A DNA stretch of 64,000 bases from Ferrimonas balearica DSM 9799 (GTDB taxonomy: Bacteria > Pseudomonadota > Gammaproteobacteria > Enterobacterales > Shewanellaceae), in the NCBI RefSeq assembly GCF_000148645.1, contig NC_014541.1:682001-746000 (forward strand), written 5' to 3'. Numbering within the stretch: position 1 is the first letter of the stretch; each line of letters opens with the position of its first letter. A program made the translations under genes and the position numbers. This document shows positions 8,424-16,111 of this stretch, in pieces. A model generated the notes under the pieces. That model made no database searches and had not been told where the DNA came from. It worked only from the letters and a program-made list of their open reading frames with translations.

Positions 8424-9082
8424 TGACGATCTCCAGACGACGTTTTCTGACCGCCAGTGCCCTGACCATTCCGGTGGTCACACTCACCGGATGTGGTGCC
8501 AATGCCAACCCCAACCAACGCAACCTGGCGATGGTGTTTGACCAGACTCGCTGCATCGGCTGTGAGGCCTGTGAGCAAGCCTGTCGTGACGCCAACCAGG
8601 TGCCTGAAGGGGTGACGCGCCTTCAGATCCAGCGTACCGGCCCGTTCGGTGAGGGCGCTGACACCAACTACCGCTTTGACCGCAAAAGCTGCGTGCACTG
8701 TGAAACCGCCGCTTGCATTGCGGTGTGCCCCACCGGCGCCTGCTTCCGCGACGAGAACGGCGTGGTGGACGTTGACCCATACAAGTGCGTCGGATGTCAG
8801 TACTGCATTGCAGCCTGCCCCTATCGCGTGCGTTACGTCGACCCGGTCACCAAGGCGGTGGATAAGTGCGACTTCTGCCGCAAGAGCCGGCTGGCCGAAG
8901 GCCGTCTGCCCGCCTGTGTGGAAGCCTGCCCGACCAAGGCGCTGACCTTTGGCGACCTGAACGACCCGAGCAGCGAGATTGTGCAGGTGCTGCGCAGCAA
9001 GCAGACCTATCGCGACAAAGTGGACCTGGGCACCCGGCCCAAGCTCTACAAAGTGCCTCACGGTAAAGGGGAGGTGATCTGA
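8423..9082 (+). CDS. nrfC: NrfC-like ferredoxin subunit with four [4Fe-4S] clusters
   Basis: The 219-residue protein starts with a twin-arginine signal (ISRRRFL) and a lipobox-like LTGC at residue 24. Cysteine groups at 44/47/50/54, 90/93/98/102, 122/125/128/132 and 149/152/165/169 can hold four cubane clusters. It belongs to the DmsB/NrfC/PsrB family and would sit on the periplasmic face, moving electrons from the NrfD quinol site to NrfB. The start overlaps the nrfB stop by one base, and its own stop overlaps nrfD, so translation is coupled. Confidence 0.92.
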   Translation: MTISRRRFLTASALTIPVVTLTGCGANANPNQRNLAMVFDQTRCIGCEACEQACRDANQVPEGVTRLQIQRTGPFGEGADTNYRFDRKSCVHCETAACIAVCPTGACFRDENGVVDVDPYKCVGCQYCIAACPYRVRYVDPVTKAVDKCDFCRKSRLAEGRLPACVEACPTKALTFGDLNDPSSEIVQVLRSKQTYRDKVDLGTRPKLYKVPHGKGEVI

Positions 9083-10044
9083 TGAACCCGTCCATTAATG
9101 CGGTGCTCAACTTTGACACCATGGTGTGGCCCTGGCCCATCGCCATCTACCTGTTCCTGGCCGGGGTTTCCGCCGGTTCGGTGATGGTGGCGGTGGCGGT
9201 CAAGCGTTACCGCGAGTTCCACGGTCAGGCGGTGGCCGACAGCGGCATCGTCAAGGCGATGGCCCTGATCGCGCCGATCTCGGTCATCCTGGGCCTCGGC
9301 ATCCTGATTGTCGACCTGACCAAGCCGCTGGAGTTCTGGAAGATGATGATCTTCTGGAACCCCACCTCAGTGATGTTCTGGGGGGTGATGGTGCTGTCGG
9401 TCTACATCGTGGTGCTGTTCCTCTATATGGCCGCGCTGTTCCATCAGCCGCTGATGGTGTTCGGTCGTCGCTTCCCGGTGGTGGGTAAGCTGTTGAACCT
9501 GATTAAGGGGTTCGAGGGCGGTATGCAGTGGGTGTTGGTCCTGCTGGCGGTCGCGCTGGGTGCCTATACCGGCTTCCTGCTGTCGGCCCTGAAGGGCTTC
9601 CCGCTGCTGAACAACCCGGTGTTGCCGGTGCTGTTCCTGGTGTCGGGGATCTCCTCCGGTGCGGCAGCCACCATCCTGTTCAGTTTGCTGTGCTTCAAGG
9701 AATCGGCGCACAGCCAGGACATCCACTTCGTTCACACCATCGAGAAACCGGTGCTGATGACCGAGATCTTCCTGCTGATCACCTTCTTCCTGGGCCTGGT
9801 GTTTGCTGGCGGTGCCAGTGCAGAGGCCGCCCGGGTGGCGTTGATGGGCGAGTTCTGGTCCACCGTATTCTGGGTGCTGGTGGTGTTCTGCGGCATGGTA
9901 TTGCCCTGGATTCTGCAATGGACTCTGCCCAAGACTCTGACCGGTCGCTCCGGCTTCGTTGCCGCGCTGTGCCTGCTCAGTTTGACCGGAGTGTTCGCCC
10001 TGCGTCACTTCATTCTGTATGCCGGTCAGATGACCGTAGCCTGA
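9082..10044 (+). CDS. nrfD: NrfD-like integral membrane quinol-oxidising subunit
   Basis: The 320-residue protein is almost wholly hydrophobic, with about eight to nine predicted helices, and opens with the family-typical VWPWPIAIYLFLAGVSAGS. NrfD/PsrC proteins bind quinol and pass electrons to the partner ferredoxin subunit. The ATG shares a base with the nrfC stop. The gene order B-C-D follows E. coli nrf, but the catalytic nrfA and the maturation genes nrfEFG are absent here. A tetraheme cytochrome gene follows 21 bases downstream. Confidence 0.93.
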   Translation: MNPSINAVLNFDTMVWPWPIAIYLFLAGVSAGSVMVAVAVKRYREFHGQAVADSGIVKAMALIAPISVILGLGILIVDLTKPLEFWKMMIFWNPTSVMFWGVMVLSVYIVVLFLYMAALFHQPLMVFGRRFPVVGKLLNLIKGFEGGMQWVLVLLAVALGAYTGFLLSALKGFPLLNNPVLPVLFLVSGISSGAAATILFSLLCFKESAHSQDIHFVHTIEKPVLMTEIFLLITFFLGLVFAGGASAEAARVALMGEFWSTVFWVLVVFCGMVLPWILQWTLPKTLTGRSGFVAALCLLSLTGVFALRHFILYAGQMTVA

Positions 10045-10065
10045 TCCTGCCGTTAAGGAGCTAAC

Positions 10066-10350
10066 GTGAAAAAACTCATCGCTTTACTCGCTTTCTGCCT
10101 GCCCATGAGCCTGTTGGCTGCGCCCATTGCAGACACCCACACTGAGATGGCGGGTTGTGAAAGTTGCCACGAGGGCGGCACGCCCTCCTCGGATCTGGCC
10201 CACGAGAATCAGACCTGCATCGACTGTCACGGTGACCTCAATGCCCTGGGTGGCGTCCACGCTGACCACGCCGGCATGATGGAGTGCACGGATTGTCACA
10301 TTACCCACGAGGAACACGACGCTAACAGCGGTTGTGAGAGCTGCCACTGA
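10066..10350 (+). CDS. Small periplasmic tetraheme cytochrome c
   Basis: The 94-residue precursor has a signal peptide (about residues 1-19) and four CXXCH sites at residues 31, 51, 74 and 90. Spacing and motif context (EMAGCESCHEGG, then CIDCHGDL, then CTDCHITHEE) resemble the heme domain of Shewanella flavocytochrome c3 (FccA) and the small tetraheme cytochrome CctA/STC. There is no flavin domain. It is the last gene of the nrfBCD unit, with AAGGAG upstream, and ends in a terminator. I infer it is the soluble carrier that spreads electrons from NrfBCD to periplasmic or outer-membrane acceptors. Confidence 0.9.
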   Translation: MKKLIALLAFCLPMSLLAAPIADTHTEMAGCESCHEGGTPSSDLAHENQTCIDCHGDLNALGGVHADHAGMMECTDCHITHEEHDANSGCESCH

Positions 10351-10413
10351 GCCCAGTTTAAGGAAGCTCATCGCAGGGACGCGCCTCAATCCGGTGCTTC
10401 GGTGCTGGAGCGT

Positions 10414-10442
10414 AAAAGCCACACTTCGGTGTGGCTTTTTTT
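10414..10442 (+). terminator. Terminator after the tetraheme cytochrome gene
   Basis: Stem AAGCCACAC/GTGTGGCTT with a TTCG tetraloop, followed by seven T residues. A strong intrinsic terminator closing the nrfBCD-tetraheme unit. Confidence 0.92.
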
Positions 10443-10510
10443 ATGTGAACTCAGAAATAAAAAACGATGAATTAGGCAAATGACATTTTAAAGTCACTGT
10501 CAGGTGGAAT

Positions 10511-10530
10511 ATAATTACCGCGGTAATTAT
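10511..10530. promoter_or_regulatory. 20-base perfect palindrome upstream of the nine-heme cytochrome
   Basis: ATAATTACCGCGGTAATTAT is a perfect dyad in the AT-rich, gene-free stretch 10443-10909. A looser inverted repeat CGGGA...TCCCG follows at about 10549-10564. The dyad has no T run and is not a terminator; an operator for a dimeric regulator is the simplest reading. I found no convincing FNR or CRP box in this gap. Confidence 0.4.
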
Positions 10531-10909
10531 TCGGATATTGTGTGAGTCGGGAATGGATATCCCGAGCTGATCAAAAATATGCTAATAAAGCGTTTCGAGT
10601 GCGCTTCGATACAATAAACAAAACATTAACAGAATTGCACTCCGTGAAAAGCTTAATTTCCGATACCGGAAAAGTATTCGACTCCTGTTAGAATAATATT
10701 CTGGTCAATTTGTCCTGCTCCCATTTTTAGAGTCATCCATCCGCTTTGGTTTTGCATTATGTTTCGAATGCCAGTTATTTACTGGTCTTTTCTGCTGCCC
10801 TTATTTTTATCTTGGGTTTGGTGAACTGACTCACCTCACTAATACGACCAAGCCGATAAGGTCTTGAACAGGTGCAGACGCACCGGGAAGAAAAATAATG
10901 GGAGTGATG

Positions 10910-12889
10910 ATGAAACAATTCAGGAAGCCTCACCTGGCGTTGCTGGTGGCTGCTGCGATGGCCGTTGCTGGCTGTGCGGATGACGGAAAAGACGGTGCAC
11001 CGGGCGAGCCGGGCGAACCGGGACCGCCGGGTCCGGGCACGCCGCCACCCACCGTTGATGTCACCGAGACCACCCATGTCAAAGTACTGAACTTTGCCGT
11101 GGAAGAGGGCCAGGTGGTGTACGAGATTGAAGTGACCGATCAGGAAGGCACTCTGGTTGAGGGGCTGGAGGCCGCAGAAGGCAAGTTCGCCGCCTGGACT
11201 GAGCGCGGTTACGTGCTGAGCCGCAGTGGCGAAGGCACCCTGGGTGGCTACGGTTCCATGAGCACCGAAGGCGCCACCCTGGAGATGGGTGAACCGGGTC
11301 AGTACACCTTTACCCTGCCGATGGAAAACGTCACCGCCGGCCAGGAAGGGATGCTGTGGTTGCGTGTAGGGGACCGTGAAGGGCCCATCATGCGCTCCAT
11401 GCCCTTGGTCGTGGATAAGCCGGAAGGCACCTACAGCACCAGCGACGCAACCTGTAACGCCTGTCACGTGGACTACGCGGCCGGCTCTCGTCGTCACGCC
11501 AGCTACACGGCAATGGACATTGAGGGTGAAGGCGATCTGGTGGGCGGATGTCTGGTCTGTCACAACTCGGTTTCCCGTGCGGATGAGAATGGCGGCTACG
11601 CCACCAACACCCTCTCCAAGATTGCCCACGTCAATCACCCGGAAAAAGGGTTTGAGCGTGACTTTACCGTGTTGAACTGCACCACTTGTCACGAAACCAC
11701 GCCGCTGAACACCAGCATTGCCGGTCCCGGCTGTGTGGATTGTCATAACCCGGGTGCGCCGGTAGGACCAATGAGCCCGAACACCGACCCGAGCTTCGAC
11801 ATTCGCGCCATCCATGCCCAGAAAGTGGCGTTGCCGGAGATTGAACAGATCCGCGAAAGCCACTACACCACCACCTCTGCCCCGTACTGGGATGCGGACG
11901 TGACCTGGGACAGCGGTACCGGTGCGGTCTGTACCGACCTGAAACTGTTCAAAGTGGAAGGGGAAACCGAAACTCAGCTCAATATCGGTGATATGTACGC
12001 GGCCGGTGAGCTGACCTACGCCGGTGCCTACATCCACGGCTACGATGGCCAGGGCATCACCGGACGCGCCATTGCCCGCGGCAGTGACCAGTACGTTGCC
12101 CGCGCTGACGGTACCCGCTCCATCTGCTTCCCGCAGTTGCTGGCGGTAGAAGGCAGCGATGGCACTGACTTCACCGCAGGCAACTTTATGGCCAGCACCC
12201 GAGTGACCGTCCCGCAAACCGGTTGGGTTAACGACGATGGCAAAGATGGCGTCTCCTTTACCACCTACTCCGTCGTGGTCTCTACCGACTACTTTGATGT
12301 GGATCCGGCCGTGACCGCGCCGACCTTTACCGAAGTCAGCGACTTTGATCGTCGCCAGGTGGTTGCGGCTGACAGCTGTGTGACCTGTCACAACAGTGAG
12401 ACCAACTACCACAAGAACGGCAGCTATCAGAACGGCGGCTGGGACTGCGTGGCGTGTCACAACAATGGTCAGAACCGTAACTCCGGCGGTTCCGCCCCGG
12501 GCTTCGGTCCGATGGTGCACTCCATGCACTGGGGTGTGGGCAGCGGCATCGGTACCGATGACGCCAACTCCGCCACCAAGCTGAACGCGGAAAACTGTGT
12601 GGCCTGCCACGCCGACGGGATCGACCTGTACGCCATTCCGAACCAGTATCAGCTGGCCCGGGCTTACCATGAGGGCACCCGCGGCATGATGGCCAGCCCG
12701 GTCACTGCCAACTGCTTCGCCTGTCACGACAGCGAATCCGCCCTGAACCACATGGTACAGAACGGCGGTGAGATCGATGCGGTGGCAGACCCGCTCTGGT
12801 ACACCACCAAATCGGCAGAGTCCTGCGCCACCTGCCACGCTGAAGGCAAGACCTTTGGCATTGAGAAATACCACGTGTTTGAGCGGTAA
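10910..12889 (+). CDS. OmcA/MtrC-like nine-heme outer-membrane lipoprotein
   Basis: The 659-residue precursor has a lipoprotein signal ending AVAGC, a short collagen-like Gly-X-Y linker (GAPGEPGEPGPPGPG) and a beta-rich N-terminal domain. It then has two heme clusters with a beta domain between them. I count nine CXXCH sites: CNACH, CLVCH, CTTCH, CVDCH, then CVTCH, CVACH, CVACH, CFACH, CATCH. OmcA/MtrC proteins normally have ten (five plus five), so the first cluster lacks one. These proteins pass electrons to minerals or other extracellular acceptors. ATG 10910 suits GGAG at 10901; ATG 10898 and 10907 are alternatives. No mtrA/mtrB pair is in the window. Confidence 0.88.
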   Translation: MKQFRKPHLALLVAAAMAVAGCADDGKDGAPGEPGEPGPPGPGTPPPTVDVTETTHVKVLNFAVEEGQVVYEIEVTDQEGTLVEGLEAAEGKFAAWTERGYVLSRSGEGTLGGYGSMSTEGATLEMGEPGQYTFTLPMENVTAGQEGMLWLRVGDREGPIMRSMPLVVDKPEGTYSTSDATCNACHVDYAAGSRRHASYTAMDIEGEGDLVGGCLVCHNSVSRADENGGYATNTLSKIAHVNHPEKGFERDFTVLNCTTCHETTPLNTSIAGPGCVDCHNPGAPVGPMSPNTDPSFDIRAIHAQKVALPEIEQIRESHYTTTSAPYWDADVTWDSGTGAVCTDLKLFKVEGETETQLNIGDMYAAGELTYAGAYIHGYDGQGITGRAIARGSDQYVARADGTRSICFPQLLAVEGSDGTDFTAGNFMASTRVTVPQTGWVNDDGKDGVSFTTYSVVVSTDYFDVDPAVTAPTFTEVSDFDRRQVVAADSCVTCHNSETNYHKNGSYQNGGWDCVACHNNGQNRNSGGSAPGFGPMVHSMHWGVGSGIGTDDANSATKLNAENCVACHADGIDLYAIPNQYQLARAYHEGTRGMMASPVTANCFACHDSESALNHMVQNGGEIDAVADPLWYTTKSAESCATCHAEGKTFGIEKYHVFER

Positions 12890-12935
12890 CTCACCGCCAA
12901 ACCAGGGAGAGCCCTCTCCCTGCCCTGCAAATGAT

Positions 12936-12961
12936 AAGGCCCCCGATTGGGGGCCTTTTTT
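12936..12961 (+). terminator. Terminator of the nine-heme cytochrome gene
   Basis: Stem AAGGCCCCC/GGGGGCCTT, loop GATT, then six T. Intrinsic terminator. A weaker GGGAGAG/CTCTCCC hairpin lies just upstream. Confidence 0.92.
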
Positions 12962-13129
12962 GTGGCCGTTAGAGCAGCACTCCGGCACCGGGTTGTGCAA
13001 AGCGGAATTGGCTTTTTTGTGATTGGAAACCCGATCTATCCGGATCCGGCAACATTGCGGGCAACCTCTTCATTTGCCGTGTTAAACCGGGCTTACTGTG
13101 AGGGCGTCCAGCGGTTAACGGAGGTGGTC

Positions 13130-13306
13130 ATGAGCTTAGGCAGCGCATTAGTGGTGGGGTTGTCCTACCTGTTTCTCTATACCGTGATCTTTCTGGCGGT
13201 ACCCTTTGTCATCTTTGGCTTGGTCTGGGGCATGATCGAGTGGTATCAGGGCCGCTCGGCACCAGCGTCTGTACCGGCGTCAGTGCCGGCGGATCACAAG
13301 CATTGA
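13130..13306 (+). CDS. 58-residue single-pass membrane protein, second paralogue
   Basis: ATG 13130 is preceded by a strong GGAGG five bases upstream. The protein has the same length as its paralogue at 7748-7924 and the same plan: MS-x-G start, hydrophobic core with YLFL and VPF, G and E at the membrane edge, hydrophilic tail ending in histidine. Here the tail is Ala/Ser/Pro/Val-rich rather than Glu/Gln-rich. It stands alone, between the terminator of the nine-heme cytochrome gene and its own terminator. Linked position and sequence suggest both serve the same respiratory system. No family recognised. Confidence 0.7.
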   Translation: MSLGSALVVGLSYLFLYTVIFLAVPFVIFGLVWGMIEWYQGRSAPASVPASVPADHKH

Positions 13307-13331
13307 CCCGCGTCGCTCGCACTTGGGGATT

Positions 13332-13356
13332 GGCCGCCGTCTGGGCGGCCTTTTTT
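13332..13356 (+). terminator. Terminator of the second 58-residue membrane protein
   Basis: Stem GGCCGCC/GGCGGCC, loop GTCTG, followed by six T. Confidence 0.9.
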
Positions 13357-13432
13357 ATTTGCGCCGCGACCGGGGCTGGCGTACCCTGCGGCCAACTGCC
13401 GGAACCTCCGGCGCTAATTTGAGGAAGGCTTC

Positions 13433-13816
13433 ATGTCCATTATCGCCGTACCTGAGCAGGCCAAACCGGCCATCAAATCTCACCACAAAGCCCGTCACCT
13501 GAAGAAGTTCGCTTTGGGCCCGTTCGCGGAGACCTGTGTCGAGTTTCGTTTTGCCCAGGACATCGAGCAGTTTGATGCACTGGACGACGCCCTGACTGCG
13601 CTGCAGTTTGAGCAGGGCTGGGACCTGTTTATTGCCTACTTCAACAACCAGTTCCACGTTGCCGTGACCTACTACACCGAGCAGAGCAGCGTTGACGCTG
13701 TGGTGGAAGCCGTTTCTGCGGTTCTGGCTCAGATCTTCGGCCAGGCGCCGGAACTGACCATTCTGGCCGGCGACGCCAACTACGGTGACTGGGAAGGCAG
13801 CTACCACCAGGAGTAA
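13433..13816 (+). CDS. Hypothetical cytoplasmic protein
   Basis: The 127-residue frame has ATG 13433 behind GAGGAAGG and is closed by a terminator at once. It has no signal peptide or membrane segment. The N-terminus is His/Lys-rich (IKSHHKARHLKKF), and the centre is acidic with many aromatic residues (EQGWDLFIAYFNNQF), consistent with a compact alpha/beta fold. I do not recognise the family. Codon use matches its neighbours, and both expression signals support a real single-gene unit. Confidence 0.7.
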   Translation: MSIIAVPEQAKPAIKSHHKARHLKKFALGPFAETCVEFRFAQDIEQFDALDDALTALQFEQGWDLFIAYFNNQFHVAVTYYTEQSSVDAVVEAVSAVLAQIFGQAPELTILAGDANYGDWEGSYHQE

Positions 13817-13834
13817 TGCCCGCCCCGCACAAGA

Positions 13835-13858
13835 AGCCCGCCATCGGCGGGCTTTTTT
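13835..13858 (+). terminator. Terminator at the edge of dispersed repeat copy 1
   Basis: Stem AGCCCGCC/GGCGGGCT followed by six T. A near-identical hairpin precedes repeat copy 2 (57096-57123), so it may be part of the repeated unit rather than a feature of the hypothetical gene. Confidence 0.88.
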
Positions 13859-13860
13859 GT

Positions 13861-14371
13861 GGTTCATCGCATATTTCCGTGGAAACCTTGGCTCCGGGCC
13901 CGATGCTACCTATCGAGCCATTGCCGGGATGCCCCGGCGGGCACCAGAAGGGCGTTGCCCGGCTGCGCGCCCCGCTCTTGACACCCCTGCCTCCGGCGCG
14001 GCGAAAGCCCCCTCGCTCCCACTCCTTCCCGTTCAGCACTGGCCAGACTCGCTTTATGAAAAGGCCTTTCCATGTCCTTTTCAAAAGTCCGGCTTCGCCC
14101 TCCATGGCTCCGCGTTCACGCCTTTCGGCGTTCACCCCTGCTCGGCTGGCACTCGGGCCTTCCCTGGCCCTCGGCTTCACTCCCAGTCGCTCCCGCTCGG
14201 CGCCGCGAGTCGGCCTTTGGTGGACGGCTGCGCCGTGATAGCTGGGTGCTCACTCTTATTCGGAAACAGCATCAGTCCCTCAAGGCGAGCAGAGGCCATG
14301 AAAAGGTATTTTGTTGGAGAAGTCGCTTCTGTCTTCTTTCCCCGCTAATCCGCGAAGAACTTTTTTGTGCC
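13861..14371. repeat. Dispersed repeat, copy 1 (about 511 bases)
   Basis: From GGTTCATCGCATATTTCCGT to the CGCGAAGAAC-T-run this stretch is nearly identical to 57124-57552. Copy 1 has an extra segment of about 82 bases (roughly 14053-14134) that copy 2 lacks. The copies differ by scattered substitutions elsewhere. Both lie directly after a gene terminator. The open frames in it do not survive the indel, so it is more likely a non-coding or decayed mobile unit. I see no terminal inverted repeats or transposase. Confidence 0.85.
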
Positions 14372-14512
14372 TAGCGTAAAGGGGTTATCGAAGTTTTGAT
14401 TTAGAACAACATTTACAATCGCAAAAAGCGAACGTCGCGACCTTGGTAACTTGTTAGATTCGATTACGGATGCCGCCTATTATCGTTTCCAGAGATTGAG
14501 AGGAGGCCCCCC

Positions 14513-14596
14513 ATGTGGCACGGCCTGTATGACTGGATGGCGTCCCTGGTGGCGGCCCCGAGCGAGGATACCGATTATGAACCAACGACTGACTAG
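14513..14596 (+). CDS. 27-residue leader peptide overlapping the catalase start
   Basis: ATG 14513 has a perfect AGGAGG six bases upstream, stronger than the catalase's own site. The peptide is [16 protein letters not shown] followed by an acidic tail ([11 protein letters not shown]). Its first half would form an amphipathic, tryptophan-rich helix. The stop TAG at 14594-14596 lies 17-19 bases inside the catalase gene in another frame, so translation may couple to katA. Either a membrane-binding micro-protein or a regulatory leader is possible. The SD strength makes translation likely; the function is unknown. Confidence 0.55.
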   Translation: MWHGLYDWMASLVAAPSEDTDYEPTTD

Positions 14597-16034
14597 CCAA
14601 AATGGCGCACCCATTGCCGACGATCAAAACAGCCTGACCGCAGGCGCCCGTGGTGGCGTCATGCTGCAGGACTGGCAGCTGATTGAGAAGCTGGCTCACT
14701 TTAACCGCGAGCGCATCCCTGAGCGTGTGGTGCACGCCAAGGGCTCTGGCGCGTACGGCACCTTCACCCTGACCCGGGACCTGTCCGAATTCACCCTGGC
14801 GGATCACTTCCGCGGTGTCGGCAAGCAGACCGAAGTGTTCCTGCGCTTCTCCACCGTCGGCGGCGAGTCCGGTTCCGCGGACGCTGAGCGTGACCCCCGT
14901 GGTTTTGCGGTGCGCTTCTATACCGCCAATGGTAACCACGACGTGGTGGGCAACAACACGCCGGTGTTCTTCCTGCGTGATGGCATCAAGTTCCCCGACT
15001 TTATCCACACCCAGAAGCGCAACCCCAAAACCAACATGAAAGACCCCGAAGCGATGTGGGACTTCTGGTCACTGAACCCGGAGGCGTTGCACCAGGTCAC
15101 CATCCTGATGTCTGACCGGGGCATTCCGGCCAGCTACCGCCATATGAACGGCTATGGCAGCCACACCTTCTCGTTCTGGAATGAGCAGGGTGAGCGGTTC
15201 TGGGTCAAGTTCCACTTTAAGACTCAGCAGGGCATCAAAAACCTCTCCAACCAGCAGGCGGACAAGCTGAAGGGGATCGACCCGGACCACGCCCAGCGTG
15301 ATCTTTACGGTGCCATTGAGGATGGCGAGTTCCCGAAATGGTCGGTGAATGTCCAGATCATGCCGGAGGCGGATGCCGAGAAATACCACCTCAACCCGTT
15401 TGACCTGACCAAGGTGTGGCCGCACAAGGACTACCCGCTGCAGGAGATCGGTGTGCTGGAGCTGAACCGCAATCCGGAGAACTACTTCAACGAGGTGGAG
15501 CAGGCGGCGCTGGCCCCGTCCAACCTGGTACCGGGCATCGGCGCGTCACCGGACAAGATGCTGCAGGCCCGACTGTTTGCCTACGCCGACGCTCAGCGTT
15601 ACCGGATTGGTGCCAACTACAACCAGCTGCCGGTGAACTGCCCGCACGCCAGCCAAGCCAACCACTACCAGCGTGGCGGTGCGATGGCAGGAACCGGATG
15701 CCCGTTCCACGGCCGCAGCCCGGACAGCGCCGGCAGCGTGAACTACGGCCCCAACAGCCAGAATGGCCCGGCTCAGCAGGCCCAGTACGCCGAGCCGCCG
15801 ATGGACATCGCCGGTGCCATGGCCCGCTATGACAAGACCGTCGAGGACGACTACCAGCAGGCGGGGGATCTGTTCCGGCTGATGAACGCCGAGCAGCAGC
15901 AAGCGCTGTTCGACACCATCGCCGCCACCCTGGAGCAGGCCAGTGAAGCGGTACAGGCCCGGATGCTGAGCCACTTTGAGCAGGCGGACCCGGCCTACGC
16001 CGAAGGCATCCGTGCGGCCATCGCCGCCGCATAA
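14577..16034 (+). CDS. Monofunctional heme catalase, small-subunit (clade 3) type
   Basis: The 485-residue product converts hydrogen peroxide to water and oxygen. The distal histidine region ([18 protein letters not shown]), the asparagine-containing [14 protein letters not shown] and the proximal [14 protein letters not shown] (heme-ligand tyrosine) are all present. Length fits small-subunit catalases; there is no signal peptide. ATG 14577 has GAGG nine bases upstream and gives the usual [13 protein letters not shown] start; an upstream in-frame extension is not supported. The gene begins inside the 27-residue leader frame. No clear OxyR site was found in the gap upstream. Confidence 0.95.
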   Translation: MNQRLTSQNGAPIADDQNSLTAGARGGVMLQDWQLIEKLAHFNRERIPERVVHAKGSGAYGTFTLTRDLSEFTLADHFRGVGKQTEVFLRFSTVGGESGSADAERDPRGFAVRFYTANGNHDVVGNNTPVFFLRDGIKFPDFIHTQKRNPKTNMKDPEAMWDFWSLNPEALHQVTILMSDRGIPASYRHMNGYGSHTFSFWNEQGERFWVKFHFKTQQGIKNLSNQQADKLKGIDPDHAQRDLYGAIEDGEFPKWSVNVQIMPEADAEKYHLNPFDLTKVWPHKDYPLQEIGVLELNRNPENYFNEVEQAALAPSNLVPGIGASPDKMLQARLFAYADAQRYRIGANYNQLPVNCPHASQANHYQRGGAMAGTGCPFHGRSPDSAGSVNYGPNSQNGPAQQAQYAEPPMDIAGAMARYDKTVEDDYQQAGDLFRLMNAEQQQALFDTIAATLEQASEAVQARMLSHFEQADPAYAEGIRAAIAAA

Positions 16035-16058
16035 GCGCCAGAGCCGACACGCCGGCAT

Positions 16059-16090
16059 AAAAAAGCCCGCCAGTATTGGCGGGCTTTTTC
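16059..16090. terminator. Bidirectional terminator between catalase and mscS
   Basis: Stem AAAAAGCCCGCC/GGCGGGCTTTTT with loop AGTATT. A and T runs on either side serve both convergent genes. Confidence 0.9.
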
Positions 16091-16111
16091 GGTTTGGTGC
16101 ACCGGGGCTTA

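Noticed and set aside
7977-10350. Complete formate-dependent nitrite reductase operon
   Set aside because: nrfA and the heme-lyase genes nrfEFG are absent; the downstream gene is a tetraheme cytochrome instead.
10775-13000. A 741-codon minus-strand frame opposite the nine-heme cytochrome gene
   Set aside because: It is antisense to a gene with clear heme motifs, has no ribosome-binding site, and its His/Val/Gly-rich composition is that of a mirrored GC-rich frame.
13785-14348. A 187-codon plus frame and a matching minus frame inside the dispersed repeat
   Set aside because: The frames are not kept between the two repeat copies across the 82-base indel, and they begin inside the neighbouring gene.
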